Source: an uncultured Collinsella sp. (GTDB taxonomy: Bacteria > Actinomycetota > Coriobacteriia > Coriobacteriales > Coriobacteriaceae). From it: a stretch of 62,875 nt of DNA. The notes under the pieces were generated by a model. That model was not told the DNA's origin and made no database searches. It saw only the letters and a program-made list of their open reading frames with translations. A program made the translations under genes and the position numbers. Positions 38,553 to 47,449 of this stretch are shown one piece after another (position 1 is the first letter of the stretch; every line of letters starts with the position of its first letter). The DNA lies in the NCBI GenBank assembly GCA_959600835.1, contig CAUGNQ010000005.1, positions 1-62,875 of the forward strand, given 5' to 3'.

Positions 38553-39335
38553 TTAGCGGGCGCAGGGCGTGCCGGCGCTCAGATGATTGATAAGACTTGC
38601 CTGGTAGGCGGCACCAAAGCCGTTGTCGATATTGACGACCGAGACGCCGCTGGCGCAGGAGTTGAGCATGGCGAGCAGCGCGGCCACGCCACCAAAGTTC
38701 GCGCCGTAGCCCACGCTGGTGGGAACGGCGATGACCGGGCAACTCACCAGGCCGCCGATGACGCTCGCCAGGGCGCCTTCCATGCCGGCGATGGCGATGA
38801 CCACCTGCGCCTGGGCAAGTTCCTCGGCATGCGCAAGCAGGCGGTGCAGCCCGGCGACGCCCACGTCGTAAAGGCGATCGACTTCGTTGCCATAGAACTC
38901 GGCCGTCAACGCGGCTTCCTCGGCGACGGGCAGGTCGCTCGTGCCGGCGCAGGCGACAACGATGCGTCCGTTGCCGGTAGGGGAGGGCTTGCCGCCCACG
39001 AGGGCGAGCTGCGCGTCCGGGACATATCCCAGGTCGATGCCGTTGCCGAGAAGCTCCGAGGTGCGGGCGGCCTTTTTGGCGTCCAGGCGCGTGACCAGGA
39101 TGCGCTCCTGGCCGGCATCGCGCAGCGCTTTGATAATGGCGGCAATCTGATCGGCGGTTTTACCGGCACCGTAGACAACCTCGCCGGCTCCCTGGCGCAC
39201 CCCGCGCGAAAGATCGAGCTGCGCAAAGCCCAAATCGGCGGTCGGAGCCGTCTGGATGCGCGTGAGGGCGACGGCCGGGGTGACTGCCCCGCCGGCAACA
39301 TCGCTCAGTAACTGCTCAAGATCTCGCTTATCCAT
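38553..39335 (-). CDS. larB: LarB, carboxylase/hydrolase of pincer cofactor synthesis
   Basis: The protein has 260 residues. LarB carboxylates nicotinic acid adenine dinucleotide and cleaves its phosphoanhydride in the first step toward the nickel pincer cofactor. The C-terminal half is PurE-like: VVACAGTSDLPVAEEAALTAE, VIAIAGMEGALASVIGGLV and PTSVGYGANFGGVAALLAMLNSC. The ATG at 39335 has GAAGGGA upstream, and a further upstream ATG is rejected. larC follows after 10 bases. larE, the sulfur-transfer step, is not in this window. Confidence 0.95.
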   Translation of the reverse strand: MDKRDLEQLLSDVAGGAVTPAVALTRIQTAPTADLGFAQLDLSRGVRQGAGEVVYGAGKTADQIAAIIKALRDAGQERILVTRLDAKKAARTSELLGNGIDLGYVPDAQLALVGGKPSPTGNGRIVVACAGTSDLPVAEEAALTAEFYGNEVDRLYDVGVAGLHRLLAHAEELAQAQVVIAIAGMEGALASVIGGLVSCPVIAVPTSVGYGANFGGVAALLAMLNSCASGVSVVNIDNGFGAAYQASLINHLSAGTPCAR

Positions 39336-39449
39336 ATATGTTCCCTTCGACGGCGCAAAGTCTAGCACTCAAAGGGTATGTTTCCGAACATTAAGACAAA
39401 ATTGTTCTGAAACTATAGGACAGACTGATTCAATTGTTAGACGGATCGA

Positions 39450-40085
39450 CTAGTCACGCAGGATGATGTCCATGGCGAGCATCAGATTGCGCTCGTCGAT
39501 GGCAAACGGGGCGGCCTCGCGTGTCTTGGGCTTGGCACAAAACGCGATGCCCGTGCCCGCGGCCTGAATCATGGGGATGTCGTTGGCACCGTCGCCGATC
39601 GCGACGGTGTGGGCCATGTCGACGCCGCACTCAACTGCCCAGTCCAGCAGCTGGATGAGCTTGGACTCCTTGGTCACAATGTCGGCAGCCAACTTACCGG
39701 TGAGCTTGCCGCCTACGACCTCCAGACGGTTGGCCAGGCAAAAGTCGATTCCCGCGGCGGCCACGATCTTGTCGGCAACCTCGTGGAAGCCGCCACTTAC
39801 GACGCCGACCTTCCAGCCCTTGCTGTGCGCCGAGCGCACAAGCTCCAGCGCGCCGGGGGTAAACGTCACGCGCTCAAAGGTGCGCTCGAACACGCTCTCG
39901 TCCAAGCCGGCAAGCAGCCCCACGCGCTCCTCGAGCGCTTGCTTAAAGTCAAGCTCGCCGCGCATGGCGCGCTCGGTGATCTGCGCCACTTGCTTGCCCA
40001 CGCCGGCTTCCTCGCCCAACAGGTCGATGACCTCCTGGTTGATGAGCGTGGAGTCGATATCCATAACGATGAGGCGTGCAGTCAT
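39450..40085 (-). CDS. serB: Phosphoserine phosphatase
   Basis: The protein has 211 residues in the HAD family and catalyses the last step of serine synthesis. Motif I is MDIDSTLI with nucleophile Asp9 and acid Asp11. Motif II is VVSGGF and motif III is GDGANDIPM. The protein lacks the N-terminal ACT-like extension of larger SerB forms. The ATG at 40085 with GGAAAGG upstream is preferred to an earlier start. It is convergent with nothing and divergent from aspS. Confidence 0.93.
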   Translation of the reverse strand: MTARLIVMDIDSTLINQEVIDLLGEEAGVGKQVAQITERAMRGELDFKQALEERVGLLAGLDESVFERTFERVTFTPGALELVRSAHSKGWKVGVVSGGFHEVADKIVAAAGIDFCLANRLEVVGGKLTGKLAADIVTKESKLIQLLDWAVECGVDMAHTVAIGDGANDIPMIQAAGTGIAFCAKPKTREAAPFAIDERNLMLAMDIILRD

Positions 40086-40341
40086 GGCGGGCCTTTCCAA
40101 GTGCAGTTGTATTGGGGCACATTGTCGCACGTGACGAGCGCGGGCGGGTGTCACGGCGCGTCAATTGTTTCGTCTCCGTCAAGTCTTTGGGCAGGAGCCA
40201 CTTTTTCGCGGCACATCGACGCGAGTGCGATAAGATAGAACGCCATGTCTGGCTGCGCGGTTTACGCAGGCTGGGCAAATCTGTACGACGCCGCCCGGAA
40301 CGACACGGGGCGGCACAGATCCATAAAGGAGGATCACTGGT

Positions 40342-42129
40342 ATGAGCCAGACCCGTCCCATCGATGAGCATTCCATGCACACCCGTACCTGCGGCGAGCT
40401 TCGCTTCGAGAACGTGGGCGAAGAGGTCACCCTCACCGGTTGGGTGAGCCGTCGCCGCGACCACGGCGGCCTTATCTTCTGCGACCTTCGCGACCGTGAG
40501 GGCATCACGCAGCTCACCTTCGACCCCGAGCACTCCGACGGCGACGCCTTTAAGATCGCCGAGACCATGCGTCCCGAGTGGCCCATCAAGATTCACGGCG
40601 TCGTGCGCGCCCGTGGCGAGGAGACCACCAACACCAAGCTCGCGACTGGCGAGATCGAGGTCCTGACCGACCACGCCGAGGTGCTCAACACGTCCGTCAC
40701 CCCGCCGTTCCAGATCGAGGACGGCATCGAGACCAGCGAGGACACCCGCCTGCGCTATCGCTATCTGGACCTTCGTCGTCCCGAGATGATGGCCAACCTC
40801 AAGCTGCGCTCCGACTTTACCTTTGCCATTCGCGAGGCGCTGCACAACCGTGAGTTCATGGAGGTCGAGACGCCCTCCCTGTTCAAGTCCACGCCCGAGG
40901 GCGCCCGCGACTTCATCGTCCCCAGCCGCATCCAGCCGGGCAACTTCTACGCCCTGCCGCAGTCCCCGCAGCTCCTGAAGCAGCTGCTTATGGTCGGTGG
41001 CGTCGAGCGCTACTATCAGGTTGCCAAGTGCTTCCGCGACGAGGACTTGCGTGCCGACCGTCAGCCCGAGTTCACCCAGGTCGATATCGAGATGTCCTTC
41101 GTGGACCAGAACGACGTTATGAGCGCGCTCGAAGAGGTTCTTGCCGATGCCTTCGGCCGCATGGGTGTCGAGATGCCCACGCCGCTGCGTCGCATGAACT
41201 ACTGGGAGGCCATGGACACCTATGGCTCCGACAAGCCCGATACCCGCTATGGCATGCACTTGGTCGACCTGACCGACATCTTCGCCAACTCCAAGTTCAA
41301 GGTCTTTGCGACTGCCGCGAACGAGGAGGGCTCTGTCGTCAAGGCCATCAACGCCAAGGGCGCCGGTGCCTGGGCTCGCGCCAAGATCGATAAGCTTGCC
41401 GGCGTGGCTTCCACGTTTGGCGCCAAGGGCCTTGCCTGGATCGCCTTCCGCGAGGACGGCTCCATCAACAGCCCCATCGTCAAGTTCTTCTCGGACGAGG
41501 AGATGGCTGCCCTGCGCGAGCGCATGGACGTCGAGCCCGGCGACCTTGTGATGTTCGCCGCCGGCCCGCGCCTGCTCTCCGACGAGATCCTGGGCGGCAT
41601 GCGTTCCCACATGGCTAACGCGCTCGAGATCAAGCGCGAGGGCCACGACTTCTTGTGGGTCGTCAACTTCCCGCTGTTCCACTGGGACGAGGACCGCAAG
41701 GCTTACGCTGCCGAGCACCAGCCCTTCACCCTGCCGACCGAGACCGACATCGCCAAGATCGAGGCCGACCCGCTGGCAGCCGGTTCCTGCACCTACGACT
41801 TTGTCATGGACGGCTTTGAGGCCGGCGGCGGCGGTATGCGTATCCACAACGCCGAAATGCAGATGTCCATGCTCAAGCTCCTGGGCTTTACCGAGGAGCG
41901 CGCCGAGTCGCAGTTCGGCTTCCTCATGGAGGCTCTCAAGTTTGGTGCGCCCCCGATGGGCGGCTTCGCCCTGGGCCTGGACCGCGTGTGCATGCTGCTC
42001 ACCGGCTCCGACTCCATCCGCGACGTCATGGCGTTCCCCAAGACGGCCAGCGGCTCCGACCTCATGTCGGGCGCCCCGAGTGCCGTTTCCGGCGCCCAGC
42101 TCAAGGACGTCAGCCTGCGCCTGATGTAG
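40342..42129 (+). CDS. aspS: Aspartate--tRNA ligase
   Basis: The protein has 595 residues, the bacterial-type length. An N-terminal OB anticodon-binding domain (VTLTGWVSRRRDHGGLIFCDLRD), the class II core with motif 2 (CFRDEDLRADRQPEFTQVDIEMSF), the bacterial GAD insertion and motif 3 (GGFALGLDRVCMLL) are all present. AAAGGAGG precedes the ATG. A -10-like TAAGAT lies near 40223. The leader has a GC hairpin but no T-box. Confidence 0.97.
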   Translation: MSQTRPIDEHSMHTRTCGELRFENVGEEVTLTGWVSRRRDHGGLIFCDLRDREGITQLTFDPEHSDGDAFKIAETMRPEWPIKIHGVVRARGEETTNTKLATGEIEVLTDHAEVLNTSVTPPFQIEDGIETSEDTRLRYRYLDLRRPEMMANLKLRSDFTFAIREALHNREFMEVETPSLFKSTPEGARDFIVPSRIQPGNFYALPQSPQLLKQLLMVGGVERYYQVAKCFRDEDLRADRQPEFTQVDIEMSFVDQNDVMSALEEVLADAFGRMGVEMPTPLRRMNYWEAMDTYGSDKPDTRYGMHLVDLTDIFANSKFKVFATAANEEGSVVKAINAKGAGAWARAKIDKLAGVASTFGAKGLAWIAFREDGSINSPIVKFFSDEEMAALRERMDVEPGDLVMFAAGPRLLSDEILGGMRSHMANALEIKREGHDFLWVVNFPLFHWDEDRKAYAAEHQPFTLPTETDIAKIEADPLAAGSCTYDFVMDGFEAGGGGMRIHNAEMQMSMLKLLGFTEERAESQFGFLMEALKFGAPPMGGFALGLDRVCMLLTGSDSIRDVMAFPKTASGSDLMSGAPSAVSGAQLKDVSLRLM

Positions 42130-42153
42130 GCAAGCGGCTACATATTGCCCGTA

Positions 42154-42187
42154 ACGAGGGAAGGACACGTGCCTTCCCTCGTTTTTT
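42154..42187 (+). terminator. Terminator of aspS
   Basis: The stem ACGAGGGAAGG/CCTTCCCTCGT is followed by a run of six T. Confidence 0.9.
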
Positions 42188-42225
42188 ATACGTCGAGATT
42201 GTGAGGGCATGGGATGACCGGGCGT

Positions 42226-42436
42226 TGCGGAAAGTGCGTCCCGGAATCTGCGTCCAGAACGGGTCGCGCTTTCCCAAAGGGGGTCCTCTGGGAAAGCGCG
42301 ACCCAGAATTCGGCAAAATAATGGGGCACAGTTTCCGCTTGAGCGGTCTAACGGAAACTGTGCCCCAGAATGAGCGCTCAAAACGGGGCAGGCTTTCCGC
42401 AACAACTGTCTGGCGAAAAGCCCGGCCCAGTTTCCT
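42226..42436. repeat. Array of three related hairpins plus a half unit
   Basis: Hairpin a is GGGTCGCGCTTTCCC with its perfect complement (42261-42275 with 42290-42304). Hairpin b is GGGGCACAGTTTCCG with its perfect complement (42323-42337 with 42352-42366). Hairpin c is imperfect (42385-42400 with about 42412-42427). A half unit lies at 42226-42246. Each closes with AGAAT or a variant, and all share TTTCC/GGAAA at the inner end of the stem with GGG/CCC at the base. It fills the gap between aspS and the convergent lacI-type gene. Confidence 0.75.
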
Positions 42437-43451
42437 ACAGCGAGTCTCTCTGAACGAGCTGCATGTGCATCACGGAGGTGGTGGGCTCGGCGCCCTTGAT
42501 CATGTCGAGCGCAATGTTGGCGGCCATGTGGCCTTCTTCGCGCAGGGGCTGGCGGACGGTCGTGAGTGCGGGGACGCAGCGCGCCGCAATCTCGTGATCG
42601 TCGAAGCCGACGACAGAAACGTCCGCCGGAACGGATAGGCCTGCCTCGTTGAGTGCGGTGATGACGCCAGCCGCGATACGGTCCGATCCGCAGAGCACGC
42701 CATCGAAAGCAATCTCGCGCGCGAGGATCTGGTGCATGGCCTGATAGCCGTCTCCGCTGTTCCAGCCGGTATAGATAACGTTTGCGTCTGGGAGGTCTTC
42801 GCCCAAGACGGCGCGGTAGCCGCGCAGGCGGTCGACAACAGCGGGGTTGTCTTGCGGTCCCAACACGGCGACGATATCTTTGCGCCCGCGCTCCTTCATG
42901 GCGAGTGCCGCAAAGCGTCCGCCCTCTTCGTCGTCAGAGTAGACCGTCGAGAACACATCGCGATAGGGGTGACCCTCGAGCTGGCCGCACAACACGGTGG
43001 GCACGCCCAGCTCGCGCAGTACCTCGAGCAGTTCGCTGCCCTTGTAGGGGGAGACGTTGATTACGGCGTCGAACGAGCGGCGCTCAAAGTGCTCGCGTGC
43101 GCGGTTGCGCTCATGCGTAGAAGACGCCTGCAAGATAACGGGCAGATAGGATGACTCCGACAGTTCTTCGGTAATGCCGCTCAAAAACTCGCTATAGGTG
43201 GGGTCGCTGAAGAGTTCACTCAGGGGCTCGGTCACGAGCACGGCGATGATTTCCGTGCGTCCGACAGCGAGCGCTCGGCCACGAGCGTTGGGGACAAAAT
43301 TGACTTCCTTGGCCGCTGCGCGGACGCGCTTTTTGGTTTCCTCGCTAATGCGGGGCGAATCGTTGAGGGCGCGCGATGCCGTGGAGCGCGACACGCCGGC
43401 AGCTGCGGCAACCTCGGCAAGCGTAGGTGCGGTGCGAACTGGTTGGGTCAT
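42435..43451 (-). CDS. LacI-family regulator of the beta-galactosidase operon
   Basis: The protein has 338 residues. The N-terminal helix-turn-helix and hinge (TLAEVAAAAGVSRSTASRALN) and the periplasmic-binding-like sugar domain are complete. It is divergent from the ebgA-like gene. Three near-identical palindromes CAACCGGTTGCAC in the shared region are of the kind this family binds. The inducer is probably a galactoside, inferred from the neighbour. GCCATGACC start context with a weak AGGAGAC site. Confidence 0.93.
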   Translation of the reverse strand: MTQPVRTAPTLAEVAAAAGVSRSTASRALNDSPRISEETKKRVRAAAKEVNFVPNARGRALAVGRTEIIAVLVTEPLSELFSDPTYSEFLSGITEELSESSYLPVILQASSTHERNRAREHFERRSFDAVINVSPYKGSELLEVLRELGVPTVLCGQLEGHPYRDVFSTVYSDDEEGGRFAALAMKERGRKDIVAVLGPQDNPAVVDRLRGYRAVLGEDLPDANVIYTGWNSGDGYQAMHQILAREIAFDGVLCGSDRIAAGVITALNEAGLSVPADVSVVGFDDHEIAARCVPALTTVRQPLREEGHMAANIALDMIKGAEPTTSVMHMQLVQRDSL

Positions 43452-43690
43452 GGCGTCTCCTGGAAAATGCGGTCGATGTTGTCATTGATACGGGCTGGTG
43501 CGGATACAGCTTACTATAGTGCGCCTGAACAGCGTTCATGATATCCGGCCACTGGTGGCATTTCACGTTCAAGCTGCTGTTGAACATGGCTTGCACGGGT
43601 GGGGCATAGATGGGCGCGGCCGTTGTCAGCCGCCTGGGAATGCTGTTTTGCGCTGAGTTTCGATACTCAGGGTGACATAAGTGTCGTGGT

Positions 43691-43707
43691 TGTACAACCG
43701 GTTGCAC
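43691..43707. promoter_or_regulatory. LacI-type operator 1
   Basis: TGTACAACCGGTTGCAC is an imperfect palindrome centred on CCGG. It is the site furthest from the ebgA-like gene, 121 bases before its start. Confidence 0.75.
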
Positions 43708-43737
43708 CGTTAATCCGACAAAATCGACCGTTCGGCG

Positions 43738-43753
43738 GACAACCGGTTGCACA
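43738..43753. promoter_or_regulatory. LacI-type operator 2, overlapping the -35
   Basis: GACAACCGGTTGCACA. Its right half TTGCAC doubles as the -35 of the candidate promoter at 43747-43776. Confidence 0.75.
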
Positions 43754-43776
43754 GATTTTTGTACCGCCCGTAAGAT
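43747..43776 (+). promoter_or_regulatory. Candidate promoter of the beta-galactosidase operon
   Basis: TTGCAC (43747-43752), an 18-base spacer and TAAGAT (43771-43776). Operator 2 covers the -35 and operator 3 begins 4 bases after the -10, an arrangement that would block polymerase. Confidence 0.55.
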
Positions 43777-43779
43777 AAG

Positions 43780-43795
43780 GACAACCGGTTGCACA
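43780..43795. promoter_or_regulatory. LacI-type operator 3, at the start site
   Basis: GACAACCGGTTGCACA, identical in core to operator 2 and placed over the expected transcription start. Confidence 0.75.
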
Positions 43796-43827
43796 AAGAA
43801 GCACTACGATGACGAAGGAGCATCACC

Positions 43828-46800
43828 ATGGACGCCATTAACGATTGGGAAAACCAAGCGCTCACCCACAGGAACCGCCTGGCACCCCATGCGTACTTTA
43901 TGGGTTATGAGGCCGCCGATCTCGCCGCTACGTACAGCCGCGAGCTGTCGCGCGGATTTGTCCAGCTGTCCGGCTCGTGGCAGTTCCGCCTTTTTGAGGG
44001 CCCCGCGGCCGTCTCCAACGAAGCACTTTGCACGTACAAGCCCGAGTGGGATCACGTGGAGGTTCCGCACCTGTGGCAGGTAGACGGCTATGGCAACCTT
44101 GCCTACACCGACGAGGGTTTTCCGTTCCCGGTGGATCAGCCGTTCGTTCCCTCCGACGACCCTACGGGCGTCTACCAGCGCATCGTCAAACTTCCCGCCG
44201 TGCCTGCCGGCGCTCGCGAGATTATTCGCTTCGACGGTATCGAGAGCTACGGCGAGCTGTATGTCAACGGCAAGTTTATCGGCATGACCAAGGGTTCGCG
44301 CCTGTCCGCCGAGTTTGACGTGACCGACGCGCTCGTCGAGGGCGACAACCTGTTTGCGGTCAAGGTTCTGCAGTACAGCGATGGTAGCTACATCGAGGAC
44401 CAGGACATGTGGTGGGCATCGGGCATCTTCCGCGATGTGTACCTCATGCAGCGTCCCGCCGCGCATCTGGTCGACTTTAGGTTCCGCACGCACCGCGAGG
44501 GCGATGCCGCTCTGATCACGCTCGATACGGTTGCCGAGGGCGCAAGTCGCGTCGTGTATACGCTCAGCGATGGCCAGAATGTGGTCGCTACGGGCGAGTG
44601 CGTCGACGGCCATGCCGAGTGCAGCGTTGCCGATGCCCACTTCTGGAACCCCGAGGACCCCTTCCTCTATGACCTTACGCTTGAGGTCTACGACGGCGAC
44701 GAGGTCAGCGAGTACGTTCCGCATCGCCAAGGCCTTGCCGAGGTGACGGTCGAGGGCAATCATATCTACCTCAACGGCACCTACTTTAAGATGCATGGCG
44801 TCAACCGCCACGACCACGACGATCACAAGGGCCGCGCCGTGGGTCTCGAGCGCATGCGCCGCGACCTGGAGCTCATGAAGCAGCACAACATCAACGCGGT
44901 GCGCACGTCCCACTACGCCAACGATCCGCGCTTCTACGAGCTGTGCGACGAGTACGGCATCATGCTGGTCGCCGAGACCGATATGGAGAGCCACGGCTTC
45001 GAGAATATCGGCAATATCGCCCTGGTCACCGACGACCCTGCCTGGGAGCCGGCTTACGTTGACCGTGTTGAGCGCCTGGTGATGCAGGAACGCAACCACG
45101 CGTGCATCATCATGTGGTCGATGGGCAACGAGAGCGGCTATGGCTGCAACATCCGCGCGATGTACGCCAAAGCTCACGAGCTCGACGGTCGTCCGGTCCA
45201 CTACGAGGAGGATCGCAACGCCGATACCGTCGACGTCATTTCCACCATGTACTCCCGCGTGTCGCAGATGAACGACTTTGGCGAGCATCCGTTCCCCAAG
45301 CCGCGCATCAACTGCGAGTACGGCCACTCCATGGGTAATGGTCCCGGAGGCCTGTCCGAGTACCAGGAGGTCTTCGATCGCTGGGATTGCATCCAAGGCC
45401 AGTTTATTTGGGAATGGTGCGACCACGGTTTGGCTGCTGTGACCGAGGACGGCGTTGCCTACGACATGTATGGCGGCGACAACGGCGATTACCCCAACAA
45501 CAGCAACTTCTGCATCGACGGCATGGTGTTCCCCTGGCAGCAGCCGAGCCCGGGCCTTACCGAGTACGGCCAGGTCATCTGCCCGGTTCGCATGGCCTAC
45601 GATGCCGAGGCGGGCGAGCTGACCGTCACCAACAAGCGTTGGTTTACCACCCTCGAGGATGTCTGCCTGTCGGCGGAGACCCTGGTGGACGGCGACGTGG
45701 TCTGCCGCAAGACGCTCATGCCCGGTGCGGTTGCCCCCGGCGAGTCCGTCCAGCTTCCGCTGGTGATTCGCGAGGCCGCAGTGGGCGAGACCCTGCTGAC
45801 CGTGCACGCCTACACCATGGCGGCTCACGCCTGGTGCGAGCCGATGTTCCAACTGGGTGCAAGCCAGTTTGCCATCGCAAACCATCCGGCGCCGGCAATT
45901 GCCGCCCCCACTCGTCCTGAGCTTACGGTCGAGGAGACCGAGCAGGAGATTCGTATTCGCTCCCTCAACGGCGAGCTGACCTTCAGCAAGGTCAACGGTA
46001 CCGTGAGCGAGTGGAAGGCATCCGGTCGCGACGTCATGACCTCCGGTCCCCAGGTTGGTTTTTGGCATCCGCTCGTCGATAACCACGCCCAGGAGTACGA
46101 CTCCCTGTGGAAGGATAACTTCATCGATGTGATGCAGACGTCTACCCGCAATGTTTCTTGGAAGCAGGACGACAATGCGGTTGTCGTTACCGTGAGCCAG
46201 CGTATCGCTCCTCCCGTCCGCGCGTTCGGCATGCGCGTCGAGCTCGTCTATACCGTGCTTCCGAGTGGCCGCGTCGACCTCAAGGTTTCCGGCGAGCCCT
46301 ACGGCGATTACTCGGATATCATCCCGCGCATCGGCATCTCCTTCGAGGTCCCCGGTTGCAATCGTGCCGTCGAGTGGTATGGCCACGGCCCGGGCGAGAA
46401 CTATCCGGACTCGCTGCGCGCCAACCCGGTCGGTCATTACCGCACTACGGTCGACGACATGTTCACGCCCTACGTTATGCCTCAGGACTGCGCCAACCGT
46501 GAGGGTACCCGCTGGGTTGCCCTGCGCTCCAGTCACGGTGACGGCGTGTTGGTGACTCGTCCGGCTGACGCCGCCTCCAACCCGTTCTCGTTCTCGGCAT
46601 GGCCCTATAGCTGCGAGGCAATCGATAACGCCAAGCACGTCTACGACCTTGTCAAGGGCGATACGGTCACGGTCAACATCAACGACCAGCTGCTCGGCCT
46701 TGGCTCGAACTCTTGGGGTTCCGAGGTACTCGATTCCTACCGCACCCGTTTTGAGAGCTTCAGCTTTGAGGTGTCCCTGCGACCGCTGACGTCTGCCGAT

Positions 46801-46836
46801 CTGGCTCAGGCGCTGGCACCCATTAAGGAGGCATAA
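43828..46836 (+). CDS. GH2 beta-galactosidase, EbgA-like large subunit
   Basis: The protein has 1002 residues. It hydrolyses lactose and other beta-galactosides. The five LacZ-type domains are present: sugar-binding jelly roll (about 45-205), Ig-like, TIM barrel (about 310-600), Ig-like, and the C-terminal small-chain domain (about 725-1000). Acid/base Glu435 is in SMGNESGYG and nucleophile Glu497 in CEYGHSMGN. The following EbgC-like gene, 3 bases on, points to the Ebg type rather than plain LacZ. ACGAAGGAGC precedes the ATG. No signal peptide is present, so it acts on imported sugar. Confidence 0.95.
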   Translation: MDAINDWENQALTHRNRLAPHAYFMGYEAADLAATYSRELSRGFVQLSGSWQFRLFEGPAAVSNEALCTYKPEWDHVEVPHLWQVDGYGNLAYTDEGFPFPVDQPFVPSDDPTGVYQRIVKLPAVPAGAREIIRFDGIESYGELYVNGKFIGMTKGSRLSAEFDVTDALVEGDNLFAVKVLQYSDGSYIEDQDMWWASGIFRDVYLMQRPAAHLVDFRFRTHREGDAALITLDTVAEGASRVVYTLSDGQNVVATGECVDGHAECSVADAHFWNPEDPFLYDLTLEVYDGDEVSEYVPHRQGLAEVTVEGNHIYLNGTYFKMHGVNRHDHDDHKGRAVGLERMRRDLELMKQHNINAVRTSHYANDPRFYELCDEYGIMLVAETDMESHGFENIGNIALVTDDPAWEPAYVDRVERLVMQERNHACIIMWSMGNESGYGCNIRAMYAKAHELDGRPVHYEEDRNADTVDVISTMYSRVSQMNDFGEHPFPKPRINCEYGHSMGNGPGGLSEYQEVFDRWDCIQGQFIWEWCDHGLAAVTEDGVAYDMYGGDNGDYPNNSNFCIDGMVFPWQQPSPGLTEYGQVICPVRMAYDAEAGELTVTNKRWFTTLEDVCLSAETLVDGDVVCRKTLMPGAVAPGESVQLPLVIREAAVGETLLTVHAYTMAAHAWCEPMFQLGASQFAIANHPAPAIAAPTRPELTVEETEQEIRIRSLNGELTFSKVNGTVSEWKASGRDVMTSGPQVGFWHPLVDNHAQEYDSLWKDNFIDVMQTSTRNVSWKQDDNAVVVTVSQRIAPPVRAFGMRVELVYTVLPSGRVDLKVSGEPYGDYSDIIPRIGISFEVPGCNRAVEWYGHGPGENYPDSLRANPVGHYRTTVDDMFTPYVMPQDCANREGTRWVALRSSHGDGVLVTRPADAASNPFSFSAWPYSCEAIDNAKHVYDLVKGDTVTVNINDQLLGLGSNSWGSEVLDSYRTRFESFSFEVSLRPLTSADLAQALAPIKEA

Positions 46837-46839
46837 GTC

Positions 46840-47295
46840 ATGCATGTCTTTAACTCGCGCGCCGATTTCGACGCTCAGATGAAGTCCGTCAAGAAGTGGA
46901 TGCGCACCGGCCAGGCGCTCGATGGTGTTGCCGACCTGCAGCACGACGTGGCGTACTCCATCGGCGACTCGTTGGTGTACTGGTGGGTGAACGCTCACGA
47001 GGCGGCTACTGCCGATCTGGTCGGTCACCGTCGCTACCATGCCGTGCTCGCCCCGCTCGACGGCGACCTGACTGTCGAGGTTGCCCCCAAGGCAGGCCTC
47101 ACCTGCACCCGCGCATACAGCGATATCGACGATCGTGAGCGCTTTGAGGGTGCGGGGGAGACCGTGACGATTCCCGCCGGCGGCGTTGCCGTCGTCGAAA
47201 TTGACGAGGCCTACCGTGTCGTGGCCGATGCCGCGGATCCCCGCGTCGTGGTACTGCACGTGACGGTCGAAGGTTATTCCTTCCCCAACAAGTAG
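46840..47295 (+). CDS. ebgC: EbgC-like beta-galactosidase small subunit (YhcH/YjgK/YiaL family)
   Basis: The protein has 151 residues, close to the 149 of E. coli EbgC. The beta-sandwich family is recognised by RRYHAVLAPLDGDLTVEV near the middle and VLHVTVEGYSFPNK at the end. In E. coli this subunit is needed for full activity of EbgA. AAGGAGG lies inside the end of the large-subunit gene, so translation is probably coupled. Confidence 0.88.
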   Translation: MHVFNSRADFDAQMKSVKKWMRTGQALDGVADLQHDVAYSIGDSLVYWWVNAHEAATADLVGHRRYHAVLAPLDGDLTVEVAPKAGLTCTRAYSDIDDRERFEGAGETVTIPAGGVAVVEIDEAYRVVADAADPRVVVLHVTVEGYSFPNK

Positions 47296-47449
47296 TATTC
47301 GTCCGCCTGGACGTTTGCTTCGCGCCGTTAAGGGGGGATGGCTTTGTTGACTCCCTTTTCCCCATTCCCCTTAGCAGGTGCGCCGTCCGTGTTTGCACTT
47401 GCAGCTCGGACGGGTTTAGATGACATTTAATAGATGATTGGGAGGGCTT

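Noticed and set aside
40160..40341. A T-box or other riboswitch before aspS
   Set aside because: No T-box core sequence or terminator/antiterminator pair is visible, only a GC hairpin near the ribosome site. The serS and hisS leaders also lack one.
39949..42405. An 818-codon minus-strand frame over aspS and part of serB
   Set aside because: It overlaps two secure genes and has no ribosome site or domain.
42226..42436. A simple bidirectional terminator between aspS and lacI
   Set aside because: aspS already has a strong terminator at 42154-42187. The hairpins lack T runs and share a repeated plan, so they are better described as a repeat array.
43804..47259. A 1151-codon open frame on the minus strand opposite the beta-galactosidase genes
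   Set aside because: It is a shadow of the GC-rich plus-strand genes, which have catalytic motifs and ribosome sites. The minus frame has no recognisable domain and an odd composition.
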